NCBI GenBank assembly: GCA_023428295.1
Contig: JAEYYV010000167.1
Location: 1-21,848, forward strand
Direction: 5' to 3'
DNA length: 21,848 nt
From: Pseudomonadota bacterium
Lineage (GTDB): Bacteria > Myxococcota_A > Polyangia > Haliangiales > Haliangiaceae
Shown piece after piece: positions 1 through 7,483 of this stretch. The position numbers were made by a program, and so were the translations under genes. The notes beneath the pieces were generated by a model, which was not told the DNA's origin, did no database searches, and saw nothing but the letters and a program-made list of their open reading frames with translations. Positions within the stretch are counted from its first letter, which is position 1. Each line of letters opens with the position of its first letter.

Positions 1-10
1 GAGCCAAGCG

Positions 11-41
11 ACGGTCGCCTCCGGGCGGCCGTTTTTGTTTT
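11..41 (+). terminator. Intrinsic terminator of an upstream gene outside the window
   Basis: A 9-bp stem (ACGGTCGCC at 11-19 with GGCGGCCGT at 24-32, one G-U wobble) closes a TCCG loop and runs straight into a T-rich tract TTTTTGTTTT (32-41). This is a textbook rho-independent terminator on the plus strand, so a plus-strand gene must end just left of the window. The T tract contains the TTG at 35 that would extend the first reading frame; that TTG lies inside the terminator and is therefore unlikely to be a start codon. Confidence 0.85.
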
Positions 42-45
42 CGGA

Positions 46-51
46 TACGAT
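46..51 (+). promoter_or_regulatory. Candidate -10 hexamer for a leaderless transcript
   Basis: TACGAT (4 of 6 matches to TATAAT) lies 7 nt upstream of the ATG at 59, so transcription would begin at or next to the start codon. No Shine-Dalgarno is present in the short gap after the terminator and no good -35 is visible. The same spacing recurs at several other genes here. Confidence 0.45.
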
Positions 52-58
52 TCGCGTA

Positions 59-955
59 ATGGAGGTCCAGCAGCGCCACATCACGGCGCGCGACGGTACT
101 CGCATCGGCTATCAGGTGCGGGGCAGCGGGCCCTGTGTCGTGCTCGCGAACGGCCTCGGCGGGACCTACGTCGCGTTCCGTCACTTGTACGGAGGGCTCG
201 AGGGGTACAAGACGATCTGCTGGGACTATCGCGGCCTCTACACCTCGGGCCCGGCGACCGATCCCGCAGCGAACACCATCGCGCATCAGGTGGAGGATCT
301 CGTGGAGATCCTCGCGGCCGAGAACGTCGACGACTTCGTGATCGCGGGTTGGTCGATGGGCGTCCAGGTCGCGTTCGAGACGGTGAAGCGGCACCCCGAG
401 CGCGTGAAGGGCCTCTTCGCCATCAACGGCACCTTCGGCCGCGCATTTCGCACCGTGATGGGCAGCCGGCTCGTCGGGCGAACCATTCCGACGTTGCTTC
501 GCCTCGTGCGCGCACAAGCCGCGCTCGCCGGGCGCGCGAGCAAGATCGTCGCGGGATCGACCACGCTCATCACGGCGATGAAGCGCCTCGGGCTCGTCGG
601 TCAGACGGTCGACATGGACATCTTCCGCACGGTCGCGGCCGGGTTCCAGACGATCGATTGGGTCATCTATAGCGACCTGCTCTCCCGGCTCGACGAGCAC
701 GACGCCGAGGACGTCCTGGTGAAGATCCAGATCCCGACGACGATCGTGACGGGCGATCGCGATCTCATGACGCCACCGTCGACGGCGGAGCACATCCACC
801 GGCGCATCGCGGGCTCGCGGCTCGTCGTCGTCCAAGGGGGCACGCACTACACGCCCGTCGAGTTTCCAGCGATTCTGGTCGACGAGTTGGGGCGCTGGCT
901 CGACAAGGTGCATGGCTGGGAGAGACGCGCAGAGCTCGCGAGCGAGGCGAGGTGA
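59..955 (+). CDS. Alpha/beta-hydrolase fold protein
   Basis: A 298-residue soluble alpha/beta hydrolase. The nucleophile elbow GWSMG (Ser about residue 99), an acid in VTGDRDLMTPP (about 230-240) and the histidine in QGGTHYTPVEFP (about 270) form a complete Ser-Asp-His triad. An HG-type oxyanion strand is replaced by NGLGG (about 31-35) and is followed by WDYRG. No signal peptide, so it is cytoplasmic. The substrate cannot be read from sequence; relatives include esterases, lactonases and haloperoxidase-like hydrolases. The frame extends upstream to a TTG at 35, but that codon lies in a terminator, so the ATG at 59 is chosen. Its stop overlaps the GTG of the next gene (GTGA), implying translational coupling to the kinase and a shared transcript. 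Confidence 0.88.
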   Translation: MEVQQRHITARDGTRIGYQVRGSGPCVVLANGLGGTYVAFRHLYGGLEGYKTICWDYRGLYTSGPATDPAANTIAHQVEDLVEILAAENVDDFVIAGWSMGVQVAFETVKRHPERVKGLFAINGTFGRAFRTVMGSRLVGRTIPTLLRLVRAQAALAGRASKIVAGSTTLITAMKRLGLVGQTVDMDIFRTVAAGFQTIDWVIYSDLLSRLDEHDAEDVLVKIQIPTTIVTGDRDLMTPPSTAEHIHRRIAGSRLVVVQGGTHYTPVEFPAILVDELGRWLDKVHGWERRAELASEAR

Positions 956-2667
956 CCGTGCAGTGCCCGAGCTGCAAAGAACAACTGCTCGACATCGAGG
1001 TGCGCTGCCCGCATTGCGGAGCGGCCGTCGGCGCGACGGGGGCGCATCGCATGCTCGGACAGGTGGTGCTCGGGCAGTACGAGCTCGTCGACGTGCTGGG
1101 GCAGGGTGGCATGAGCGTCGTGTTCAAAGGCCGCCACAAGATGACGGACCAAGAGGTCGCGTTGAAGATCTTGCCGCCCGAGCTCGCGGCGCACAGTCAG
1201 GTGAAGTCGCGGTTCCTCGAGGAGGCCAAGGCGCTCGCCGCGCTCGATCACCCGAACATCGTGCACCTCTACAACTTCGGGCAGGAGAACGGCTCGTTCG
1301 TCCTCGCGATGCAGTACGTGCAGGGCCGCACGTGGGAGCGGATGATCCTCGAGACCAAGCGCATGGAATGGACCGCGAGTGTTCGCGTGTGCATCGACGT
1401 CTTGCGCGCGCTCGAGTACGCGCACGGACGCGGCGTGATCCATCGCGACATGAAGCCGAGCAACGTGCTCGTCCGCGCGCACGACGCCACCGCGACGGTG
1501 ATGGACTTCGGCATCGCGAAGATGACGACGTCGACGAAGCTGACGGCGACGGGCCAGACGATGGGCACGGTCCGCTACATGTCGCCGGAGCAGGTGCGCG
1601 GCCACGAGGTGGATCTGCGCACGGACATCTACTCGCTCGGCGCGACGCTGTACGAGTCACTCACCGGCGAGACGCCGTTCGATGGCTCGACCCACTTCGA
1701 GATCATGACGAAGCACCTGTCGGAGATTCCGAAGCCTCCGTCGTCGCTCGGCATCGAGGTGCCAGCGCTCGTCGAGGATGCGCTTCTGAAGAGCCTGCAG
1801 AAGAAGATCGAGAATCGGTTCGAGAACGCGCGCGAGTTCCGCAAGGTGCTCGAGGCGTCGCTTCGCGAAGGTGATGTCGCGCTCGTCGAGACGCAGAAGC
1901 TCGATCGCGAGGTGCTCGGCGAGCTGCGCTCCACGCCGCCCGAGACCCAGGCACCGAAATCGCGCACGCCGCCCGCGCGCGTCGCGACGGCGACTCCGAC
2001 CAACCTCGCCGACGAGCTCGAGCCGCACGGAACGGGTCCCGCGGCCGCGAAGCGACGGAGCCGCGCGCCGATGTGGATCGCACTCGCAGGGCTCGTGGTC
2101 GCGGGCGGCGCGGTCGCGACGCTGGTCGTGATGAAGAACCAGACGGCGCCCTCCGGGTGGACGCCGAAGCACAAGGCGATCCGCGGCGCGATGCCCACGG
2201 CGGGCGGAACGTTCGATGGTGTGCTCGTGGAGACCACAGGTGATCTGAAGCCGGCGGAGGTCGCGGCGGCGTACAAGGCATCGCTCGCCAAGGTCCGTGC
2301 AAAGGCGAAGGACGCGAACCTGACGTTTGCCGATCCGATCCAGGAGATCGTCACGATCGGCCAGAACGTGTTCTGCGATCCCTCGGCCTATCCAGACAAC
2401 GTGGCCATCCGCGGCTGCTCCAGTACGTCGGCGACCACGAGCATCATGACGGACAACAAGCGTCGCATGCTCGTCCTCGACGACCGCGCACGGCTCGAGC
2501 GCACCATGGATCTCGGCGTCGCGGAGGCGATCTGCCTCCTCGGCAACGACGCGATCTGCGCGTTCAGCGAGGACTTCCGCACGAGCTACGACGCCGTGCC
2601 ACCGTCGAAGATCGCCCCGGCGGAAACGCAACCGCTACCCGAGCCGAAGAAGCCGAAGAAGAAGTAG
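952..2667 (+). CDS. Zinc-ribbon Hanks-type Ser/Thr protein kinase with transmembrane segment
   Basis: 571 residues. An N-terminal zinc ribbon (CPSC at 5-8, CPHC at 19-22) precedes a complete kinase domain (about 43-305): Gly-rich loop GQGGMSVVFKG (50-60), ATP Lys in VALKIL (K72), catalytic loop HRDMKPSN (D166), DFG (D185), activation segment ending MSPEQ (210-214). A Pro/Ala-rich linker leads to one TM helix (about 374-394) and a roughly 175-residue extracytoplasmic domain with four cysteines (475, 489, 528, 536), which could form two disulfides. The tail ends in a Pro/Lys-rich stretch. All catalytic motifs are intact, so it should be active. It probably transduces an envelope signal; the ligand is unknown. 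Starts at GTG 952, overlapping the hydrolase stop by 4 nt. The extracytoplasmic domain is not one I recognise. Confidence 0.93.
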   Translation: MTVQCPSCKEQLLDIEVRCPHCGAAVGATGAHRMLGQVVLGQYELVDVLGQGGMSVVFKGRHKMTDQEVALKILPPELAAHSQVKSRFLEEAKALAALDHPNIVHLYNFGQENGSFVLAMQYVQGRTWERMILETKRMEWTASVRVCIDVLRALEYAHGRGVIHRDMKPSNVLVRAHDATATVMDFGIAKMTTSTKLTATGQTMGTVRYMSPEQVRGHEVDLRTDIYSLGATLYESLTGETPFDGSTHFEIMTKHLSEIPKPPSSLGIEVPALVEDALLKSLQKKIENRFENAREFRKVLEASLREGDVALVETQKLDREVLGELRSTPPETQAPKSRTPPARVATATPTNLADELEPHGTGPAAAKRRSRAPMWIALAGLVVAGGAVATLVVMKNQTAPSGWTPKHKAIRGAMPTAGGTFDGVLVETTGDLKPAEVAAAYKASLAKVRAKAKDANLTFADPIQEIVTIGQNVFCDPSAYPDNVAIRGCSSTSATTSIMTDNKRRMLVLDDRARLERTMDLGVAEAICLLGNDAICAFSEDFRTSYDAVPPSKIAPAETQPLPEPKKPKKK

Positions 2668-2677
2668 ATCGATCTAC
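2664..2677. repeat. Perfect 14-bp palindrome over the kinase stop codon
   Basis: GTAGATCGATCTAC is a perfect dyad that includes the TAG stop (2665-2667) and ends 13 bp before the -35 box at 2691. It could be an operator for the downstream promoter or a small hairpin at the end of the kinase transcript; there is no following T tract, so an intrinsic terminator is unlikely. Confidence 0.5.
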
Positions 2678-2690
2678 GCCGCGGGTTGCG

Positions 2691-2719
2691 TTGACAACTC
2701 CGCGTCGTCCCACGATTAT
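2691..2719 (+). promoter_or_regulatory. Sigma-70-type promoter for the receptor-namZ-nadD-DUF2520 cluster
   Basis: A perfect -35 TTGACA (2691-2696), a 17-bp spacer and GATTAT (2714-2719, 4 of 6 matches). The predicted start of transcription, about 2726-2727, falls just before the Shine-Dalgarno GGAGGGAG (2728-2734 region) and the ATG at 2736, giving a very short leader. The -35 sits in the small dyad GTTGACAAC (2690-2698), so a repressor could bind over it. Confidence 0.7.
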
Positions 2720-2735
2720 TCAGCGCGGAGGGAGC

Positions 2736-4247
2736 ATGTCCCGCACCGTTATTGCAGCGGTCGTTGCCGCCGTGATCGTCGTATTGAGCGCGATCGCGTA
2801 TTTCGTCACGTCGAAGAGCTTCGACGAGCGAGCGAAGAAGGATGCCGATGCGCAGTTGAACCGCGCGCACGGTGTGATCGGTCAGGTCAACCAGCTCGAG
2901 GGAATCGACGTCGCGAACAAGGCCGAATGGCTCGCGTCGTTCCCCGAGTTTCTCCAGGCGATCAAGTCGGAGAACGTGCGGGCCTCGCAAGCGCGCCTCG
3001 GCTTCCAGAAGTTCACCGCCGACGAGAAGAAGAGTCCGGTCAAGCCGGACATCATCGCGCTCCTCGACAAGACCGGAAACGTCCTCGCGATGAGTGACGT
3101 ACCGAGCGTCGTTCCCAAGCAGTGGAAGAACGACAAAGGCGAGTCGATCCTTCCGGCGATCAACGTCGTCCTGAAGAAGAAGATCATCATCAGCGACATC
3201 TGGATCAAAGACGAGAAGTCGATGATGAAGGTCGGCGTCGCGCCGATCCTCGATCCGGAAGCGGTCGTTCCCGCCGAGGACACCGAGGGAGCGGCGGCCA
3301 TCGTAGGCGCGATCGTCGTGGCGTACACGCAGACGGCCAAGGAGACGCAGAAGGACAAGTCGCTCCTGGGCACGGACCTCGCGTACTACAACCACAACGC
3401 GAGCCGGCTCGACGTGATCGCGTCGAGCTTCACGCGCGCGAACGCCGAGGAGGACACCGCGAAGGCCGTCCAGCTCGCCGCGGCGCTGCAAAAGCTCGTC
3501 ACGCCGGATGGCAAGCCGGCGAAGGGCGTCATCGAGGTCGGTGGCACCACGTACATCGCGGCCACGGATCCGCTACCGCGCTCGGCGACCAAGGCGTTCC
3601 CCGCCGACTATCCGCCGGTGACGGCCGGCGTGGTCGTGCTGTCGCCGATCGGCGAGGGCGACACGGCCGCGATCGCGGGCACCGTGAAGCTGTTCATCCT
3701 GCTCCTCGGTGGTGGCGCGCTCGCGATCGCGATGCTCGGCCTCTACCTCTCGCACCGCCGCTTGGTCACGCAGGTCGATCAGGTGGAGCTCGGCATCACC
3801 GAGATCATTAACGGCAACCTCGATCGTACGTTCCGCCCTGTGGGCCCCGAGCTCGACGGTCTGTCCAATGGCCTCAACGTGATGCTCGCCCGCCTCCTCG
3901 GTCGCCCCGAGCCCGGCGAGGAAGAGTACGACGAGGAAGGCAATCCGATCGTCCCCGGTCGCGTCGACTTCGAGGAAGGCGAAGAGGGCAAGCCCGCGGT
4001 CGATCCGGATATCGCCGCGCTCGCGCAGGAAGCGGAGCCCGACTACTACAAGCGCGTCTACACCGAGTACACCGCGGCGCGGAAGGCGAGCGGAAACCCG
4101 GACGACGTGTCGTTCGAGAACTTCATCGCGAAGCTCAAGGTCAACGAGGGCAAGCTGAAGGCGCAGTACCAGTGCCGCGCCGTGCGGTTCCGTGTCGTCA
4201 CCAAGGACGGCAAGGTCTCGCTCAAGCCGGTCCCGATCTTCGCGTAA
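2736..4247 (+). CDS. Two-TM Cache/HAMP-like membrane sensor protein, MXAN_5187-like
   Basis: 503 residues. TM1 (about 4-25), a large periplasmic region (about 28-315) containing Cache-like segments (IALLDKTGNVLAMSD at 107-121; VGGTTYIAATDPLP at 268-281), TM2 (about 319-338), a HAMP-like segment (about 339-388), an acidic linker (395-420) and a C-terminal domain (about 434-500) with DYYKRVYTEYTAARK and CRAVRFRVVTKDGK. The last part resembles, from memory, the C-terminal domain of the myxobacterial MXAN_5187 family; that assignment needs a profile search. No kinase, methyl-accepting or cyclase output domain follows the HAMP, so the output mechanism is unknown. A TTG at 2691 is in frame, but it is the -35 box; the ATG at 2736 follows GGAGGGAG. 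It overlaps the next gene by one base. Confidence 0.85.
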   Translation: MSRTVIAAVVAAVIVVLSAIAYFVTSKSFDERAKKDADAQLNRAHGVIGQVNQLEGIDVANKAEWLASFPEFLQAIKSENVRASQARLGFQKFTADEKKSPVKPDIIALLDKTGNVLAMSDVPSVVPKQWKNDKGESILPAINVVLKKKIIISDIWIKDEKSMMKVGVAPILDPEAVVPAEDTEGAAAIVGAIVVAYTQTAKETQKDKSLLGTDLAYYNHNASRLDVIASSFTRANAEEDTAKAVQLAAALQKLVTPDGKPAKGVIEVGGTTYIAATDPLPRSATKAFPADYPPVTAGVVVLSPIGEGDTAAIAGTVKLFILLLGGGALAIAMLGLYLSHRRLVTQVDQVELGITEIINGNLDRTFRPVGPELDGLSNGLNVMLARLLGRPEPGEEEYDEEGNPIVPGRVDFEEGEEGKPAVDPDIAALAQEAEPDYYKRVYTEYTAARKASGNPDDVSFENFIAKLKVNEGKLKAQYQCRAVRFRVVTKDGKVSLKPVPIFA

Positions 4248-5425
4248 TGGCCGTTCAAACGGGACTAGCGCGCCTCGCCGGCGAGGGAAGCCCGCTGCTC
4301 GATGGCAAGCGCATCGGGCTCATCGTGAACCCGACCGCCGTCGACACGCAGCTGCGTCACGCGATCGATCTGCTGCACGCGAAGTTCAACGTGACCGCGC
4401 TGTTCGGTCCCGAGCACGGCGTGCGCGGCGATGCGCAAGACATGATCGAGGTCGACGACGCGCGCGATGCACGGACGGGCTTGCCCGTTCACTCGCTGTA
4501 CGGCGCCACCGAGGACACGCTCACGCCGACGGCCGCGATGCTCGACGAGATCGACGTCGTGGTCTACGACGTCCAGGACATCGGCAGCCGGTACTACACG
4601 TTCGTGTGGACGATGGTGCTCGCGATGCGCGCGTGTGCCAAGGCGGGCAAGGCGTTCGTGGTGCTCGATCGTCCGAACCCGATCGGCGGTCAGCTGATCG
4701 AAGGCGACAACATCGAGCCGGGCTTCGAGTCATTCGTTGGTCTCGTGTCGTGTCCCAATCGGCACGGCCTCACCGCAGGCGAGATCGCGCGATGGCGACA
4801 CGCCGTCGAGAAGATGGATCTCGAGCTCGCCGTGATCGGCATGCGCGGCTGGACGCGCGACATGCACTTCGATCACACGGGGCTGCCGTGGGTGATGCCG
4901 TCGCCGAACATGCCCACCGTCGACACCGCGCTCGTGTACCCGGGCATGTGTCTTGTCGAGGGCACCGAGATGTCCGAGGGGCGCGGCACGACGCGGCCGT
5001 TCGAGCTGTCGGGGGCTCCGCACATCGACGGTCACAAGCTCGCGCAGACGCTCGCGGCGATGGACCTGCCGGGCGCGCTGTTTCGTCCCGTCGTGTTCAC
5101 GCCGCAGTTCCAGAAGCACGCGAAGCAAGCGTGCGGTGGCGTGCAGATCCACGTCACGGATCCGCGCTCGTTCCGTCCGTATCGCACGGGTGTCGCGTTC
5201 CTCAAGGCGTGTTACGACCAGAGCCCCGCGTCGTTCAAGTGGCGCGCGAAGGCGTACGAGTTCGTCGACAAGATTCCCGCGATCGATCTGCTCGCTGGAT
5301 CCGCGGCGCTGCGCGAAGGCATCGAGGCGGGCAAGTCGCTCGACGAGCTGGCCGAGCGCTGGCCGCGCGATGAAGGTGCGTGGGCCGAAGAGCGCGCGGA
5401 ATATCTGCTGTATCAGGAGGAGTGA
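4247..5425 (+). CDS. namZ: Exo-beta-N-acetylmuramidase NamZ family (DUF1343, GH171)
   Basis: 392 residues, the usual DUF1343 length. Family hallmarks are present: FGPEHGVRG (53-61, with the conserved Glu at 56), YDVQDIGSRYYTFVWTM (107-123), LDRPNPIGG and EMSEGRGTTRPFE. Characterised members (Bacillus subtilis and Tannerella NamZ) release terminal MurNAc from peptidoglycan fragments. Known NamZ proteins are commonly exported, but this N-terminus shows no signal peptide, and upstream extension is blocked by the preceding gene, so a cytoplasmic recycling role is plausible (inference). The ATG overlaps the receptor's TAA by one base. nadD follows immediately, with AGGAGG (5415-5420) inside this gene's last codons. 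Confidence 0.9.
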   Translation: MAVQTGLARLAGEGSPLLDGKRIGLIVNPTAVDTQLRHAIDLLHAKFNVTALFGPEHGVRGDAQDMIEVDDARDARTGLPVHSLYGATEDTLTPTAAMLDEIDVVVYDVQDIGSRYYTFVWTMVLAMRACAKAGKAFVVLDRPNPIGGQLIEGDNIEPGFESFVGLVSCPNRHGLTAGEIARWRHAVEKMDLELAVIGMRGWTRDMHFDHTGLPWVMPSPNMPTVDTALVYPGMCLVEGTEMSEGRGTTRPFELSGAPHIDGHKLAQTLAAMDLPGALFRPVVFTPQFQKHAKQACGGVQIHVTDPRSFRPYRTGVAFLKACYDQSPASFKWRAKAYEFVDKIPAIDLLAGSAALREGIEAGKSLDELAERWPRDEGAWAEERAEYLLYQEE

Positions 5426-5992
5426 GTGACGCGCGTCGCTCTCTTCGGCGGCAGCTTCAATCCGCCGCACGTCGCGCATCAGATGGTGGCGCTGTGGGCG
5501 CTGGAGACGCAGCCGATCGACGAGGTGTGGTTCGTGCCGGTCTACAAGCACGCCTTCAATAAGGACCTCGTGCCGTTCGAGCATCGCGTCGCGATGACGA
5601 GGCTCGCGGCGGCACGGTTTGGAAGCGCGGCGCGCGTCGTCGACGCAGAGAAGGACAACGCGTCGGGCCGTACGTACGACCTCCTCACGACGCTGACACA
5701 GAGCGACGCGCAGGCGTCGTTTCGCCTGCTCGTCGGGACCGACATCCTCGCCGAGTCGCACAAGTGGCACCGGTGGGACGACGTCATCGCGATGGCGCCG
5801 CTCATGGTGATCGGGCGGGCAGGGCACCTCCCGGCGGGCAGCGAGACCGCGTTCGCGGCGCCGAGCATCTCGTCGACGCAGATCCGCGAGCTCCTCGCAC
5901 GCGAGGCGACAGAGCCCGCTCGTGCCGAGGTCGCCTCCCTGTTGCCAGCCTCGGTGTTGGGGTATATCGACGCCCACGGATTGTATCGATGA
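5426..5992 (+). CDS. nadD: Nicotinate-nucleotide adenylyltransferase
   Basis: 188 residues, normal for NadD. It transfers AMP from ATP to nicotinate mononucleotide, giving deamido-NAD in cytoplasmic NAD synthesis. The nucleotidyltransferase signature GGSFNPPHVAH (8-18) supplies the HxxH pair (H15, H18), and the C-terminal ISSTQIRE (148-155) is the second ATP-binding motif. WFVPVYKHAFNKD and LLVGTDILAESHKWHRWDD also match the family. The GTG start directly follows the previous TGA and has a perfect AGGAGG Shine-Dalgarno 5 nt upstream. Its TGA overlaps the next ATG (ATGA). Essential in most bacteria, so this cluster should be expressed constitutively. Confidence 0.95.
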   Translation: MTRVALFGGSFNPPHVAHQMVALWALETQPIDEVWFVPVYKHAFNKDLVPFEHRVAMTRLAAARFGSAARVVDAEKDNASGRTYDLLTTLTQSDAQASFRLLVGTDILAESHKWHRWDDVIAMAPLMVIGRAGHLPAGSETAFAAPSISSTQIRELLAREATEPARAEVASLLPASVLGYIDAHGLYR

Positions 5993-6876
5993 CTGCTCGC
6001 AACCCCACTACGTTCGTCGTCGGCGCTGGCCCGGTTGCCACGGCGCTTGCTGGCGCGCTGCGCCTCGGCGGTGTCCCCGTGCTCGGACTGTGGGCACGCA
6101 AGCCCTCCGCGGCGCGCGCCGCTGGCTCGAGCGCCGGTGTCGCTGCGTTCTCGTCGGCGCCGCCGGACATCCTGCTCGAGGCCGAGGTGCTGATCCTCGC
6201 GGTGCGCGATGCCGTGATCGGCGAGGTCGCGCAGATGCTGCTCGGCACGGGGCTCGTCGGAAAGCGCCACGTGCTGCTTCATTGCGCGGGCGCGGTGTCG
6301 GCGCAGGACGCGCTCGGTTCGTTCGCGTCGCAGGTCGCGGGCATCGGCACGATGCACCCGCTATCGGCGATCGCCGATGGGAAATCCGCGATGCGCCACA
6401 TGAAGGGCACCGTGTTCGGCGTCGAAGGCGACGAGGTCGGTCGCGCGACCGCAGCGAAGATGGTGTCGCTCATGGGCGGCGTCGTGATGAACCTCGACGG
6501 TCGGCAGATGGCGGGCTACCACGCAGCGGCAGCGATCGCATCGAACTACATCGTCGCCGCGATCGATGCAGCAGCAGCAGTGCTCGCGAGCACGGGCGTC
6601 GCGCCGCAACAGGCCGCGGCCGCACTCGTGCCGCTCGCGCGCGGCGCACTCGACAACGTCGAGGCGCGCGGCACGACTGACGGACTGACGGGCCCGATTC
6701 GACGTGGCGACGCGCAAACCATTCAACGCCATCTCGAGGCGCTCGGCGGCAAGCCAGAGCTTGTCGAGATGTATCGAGCGCTTGCGCGGCGCGCTGTCGA
6801 GATCGCAGCTCGCCTCGACGGACGCGATGCACCCGATCGCGCAGGACTCGACGCGATCCGCGCACTCCTGGCGTGA
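5989..6876 (+). CDS. Rossmann-like and DUF2520 domain NAD(P)-binding protein
   Basis: 295 residues. The N-terminus has a dinucleotide-binding glycine motif FVVGAGPVATALAGAL (9-24), followed by a short Rossmann domain with ILAVRDAVI and HCAGAVS segments, then GTMHPLSAIAD, a hallmark of the DUF2520 family. The C-terminal half is all-helical (YHAAAAIASNYIVAAIDAA and GPIRRGDAQTIQRHL), as in ProC/F420-dependent oxidoreductase-like dehydrogenases. It is probably a soluble NAD(P)-dependent reductase of unknown substrate; homologues are often near pantothenate genes elsewhere, which are not seen here. The ATG overlaps the nadD stop by 4 nt, and 70 bp separate its end from the next gene. Confidence 0.88.
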   Translation: MTARNPTTFVVGAGPVATALAGALRLGGVPVLGLWARKPSAARAAGSSAGVAAFSSAPPDILLEAEVLILAVRDAVIGEVAQMLLGTGLVGKRHVLLHCAGAVSAQDALGSFASQVAGIGTMHPLSAIADGKSAMRHMKGTVFGVEGDEVGRATAAKMVSLMGGVVMNLDGRQMAGYHAAAAIASNYIVAAIDAAAAVLASTGVAPQQAAAALVPLARGALDNVEARGTTDGLTGPIRRGDAQTIQRHLEALGGKPELVEMYRALARRAVEIAARLDGRDAPDRAGLDAIRALLA

Positions 6877-6932
6877 GACGCAGTTCTTCGGCAGCGACGT
6901 GATTCGCGCTATCTCGGGCGCGCGTGCTCGGG

Positions 6933-6938
6933 TAGCAT
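6933..6938 (+). promoter_or_regulatory. Candidate -10 hexamer for a leaderless transcript
   Basis: TAGCAT (4 of 6 matches) ends 8 nt before the ATG at 6947. The whole element TAGCATCGACGGCGATG is 14/17 identical to the element upstream of the gene at 17783. No Shine-Dalgarno and no clear -35 are visible. Confidence 0.45.
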
Positions 6939-6946
6939 CGACGGCG

Positions 6947-7477
6947 ATGCGTGCACCTCTCCTCGTTCTCGCTGTTCTGATCGCATTCGCCTCCGTTGCA
7001 CACGCGGACCCCAACAAGGTGTTCGCGGGCCGCATCATGATGAGCGACAAGCGGTTCCCGCTGCAGGCCAAGAGCGCGTCCGCGTACACCGCCAAGATTC
7101 GCAGCCAGAGCAAGACCAACTTCTACGAGAACAAGGAGTCCAAGAGCTGGAGGATCCACTTCATCGGCTTCCTCAAGTCGCCGCTCAACGACGTCGAGTA
7201 CCTCGTGAAGATCTACGACGTGAGCACGCGCCCGCAGATGCTGCTCTCGACGTTCGAGCAGTTCACGGACTCGCGCGGTCAGAAGACGCTGACGTCGAGC
7301 GTGGTGCTCGAGCGCAGGCAGTTCGGCGTGAACAAGGAGCTCCTCGTCACGATGGAGTCCAAGGGCAAGGTGCTCGCATCGGGTCGCCTCAAGATCCTCG
7401 GCGAGGGCGAGAAGTTCACGGGCAAGGTCGACTTCTCGGAAGATGAAGCGGGCGGCAAGAAGACCGACGACGACTGA
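6947..7477 (+). CDS. Secreted protein of unknown function
   Basis: 176 residues. A clear signal peptide (Arg2, hydrophobic LLVLAVLIAFASV, cleavage after AHA about residue 20) marks export to the periplasm or beyond; no lipobox. The mature part is charged and predicted mostly beta (SWRIHFIGFLKS, EYLVKIYDVS, SSVVLERRQFGVNKELLVTME), with a hydrophilic Lys/Asp-rich tail. I do not recognise a named family. The ORF is open further upstream, to 6704 inside the previous gene, but the signal peptide and the -10-like element at 6933 point to ATG 6947. It converges on the kinase at 7484 with only 6 bp between stop codons, and no terminator hairpin is evident. Confidence 0.8.
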   Translation: MRAPLLVLAVLIAFASVAHADPNKVFAGRIMMSDKRFPLQAKSASAYTAKIRSQSKTNFYENKESKSWRIHFIGFLKSPLNDVEYLVKIYDVSTRPQMLLSTFEQFTDSRGQKTLTSSVVLERRQFGVNKELLVTMESKGKVLASGRLKILGEGEKFTGKVDFSEDEAGGKKTDDD

Positions 7478-7483
7478 TCGCGG

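Noticed and set aside
35..58. TTG at 35 as start of the first hydrolase
   Set aside because: It lies within the T tract of a strong intrinsic terminator; ATG 59 has a -10-like element at the right distance.
2691..2735. TTG at 2691 as start of the receptor gene
   Set aside because: These bases are the TTGACA -35 box; ATG 2736 follows GGAGGGAG and begins at the TM1 segment.
4730..5977. 415-codon open frame opposite namZ/nadD
   Set aside because: Shadow of two clearly conserved genes; composition dominated by Arg, no motif.
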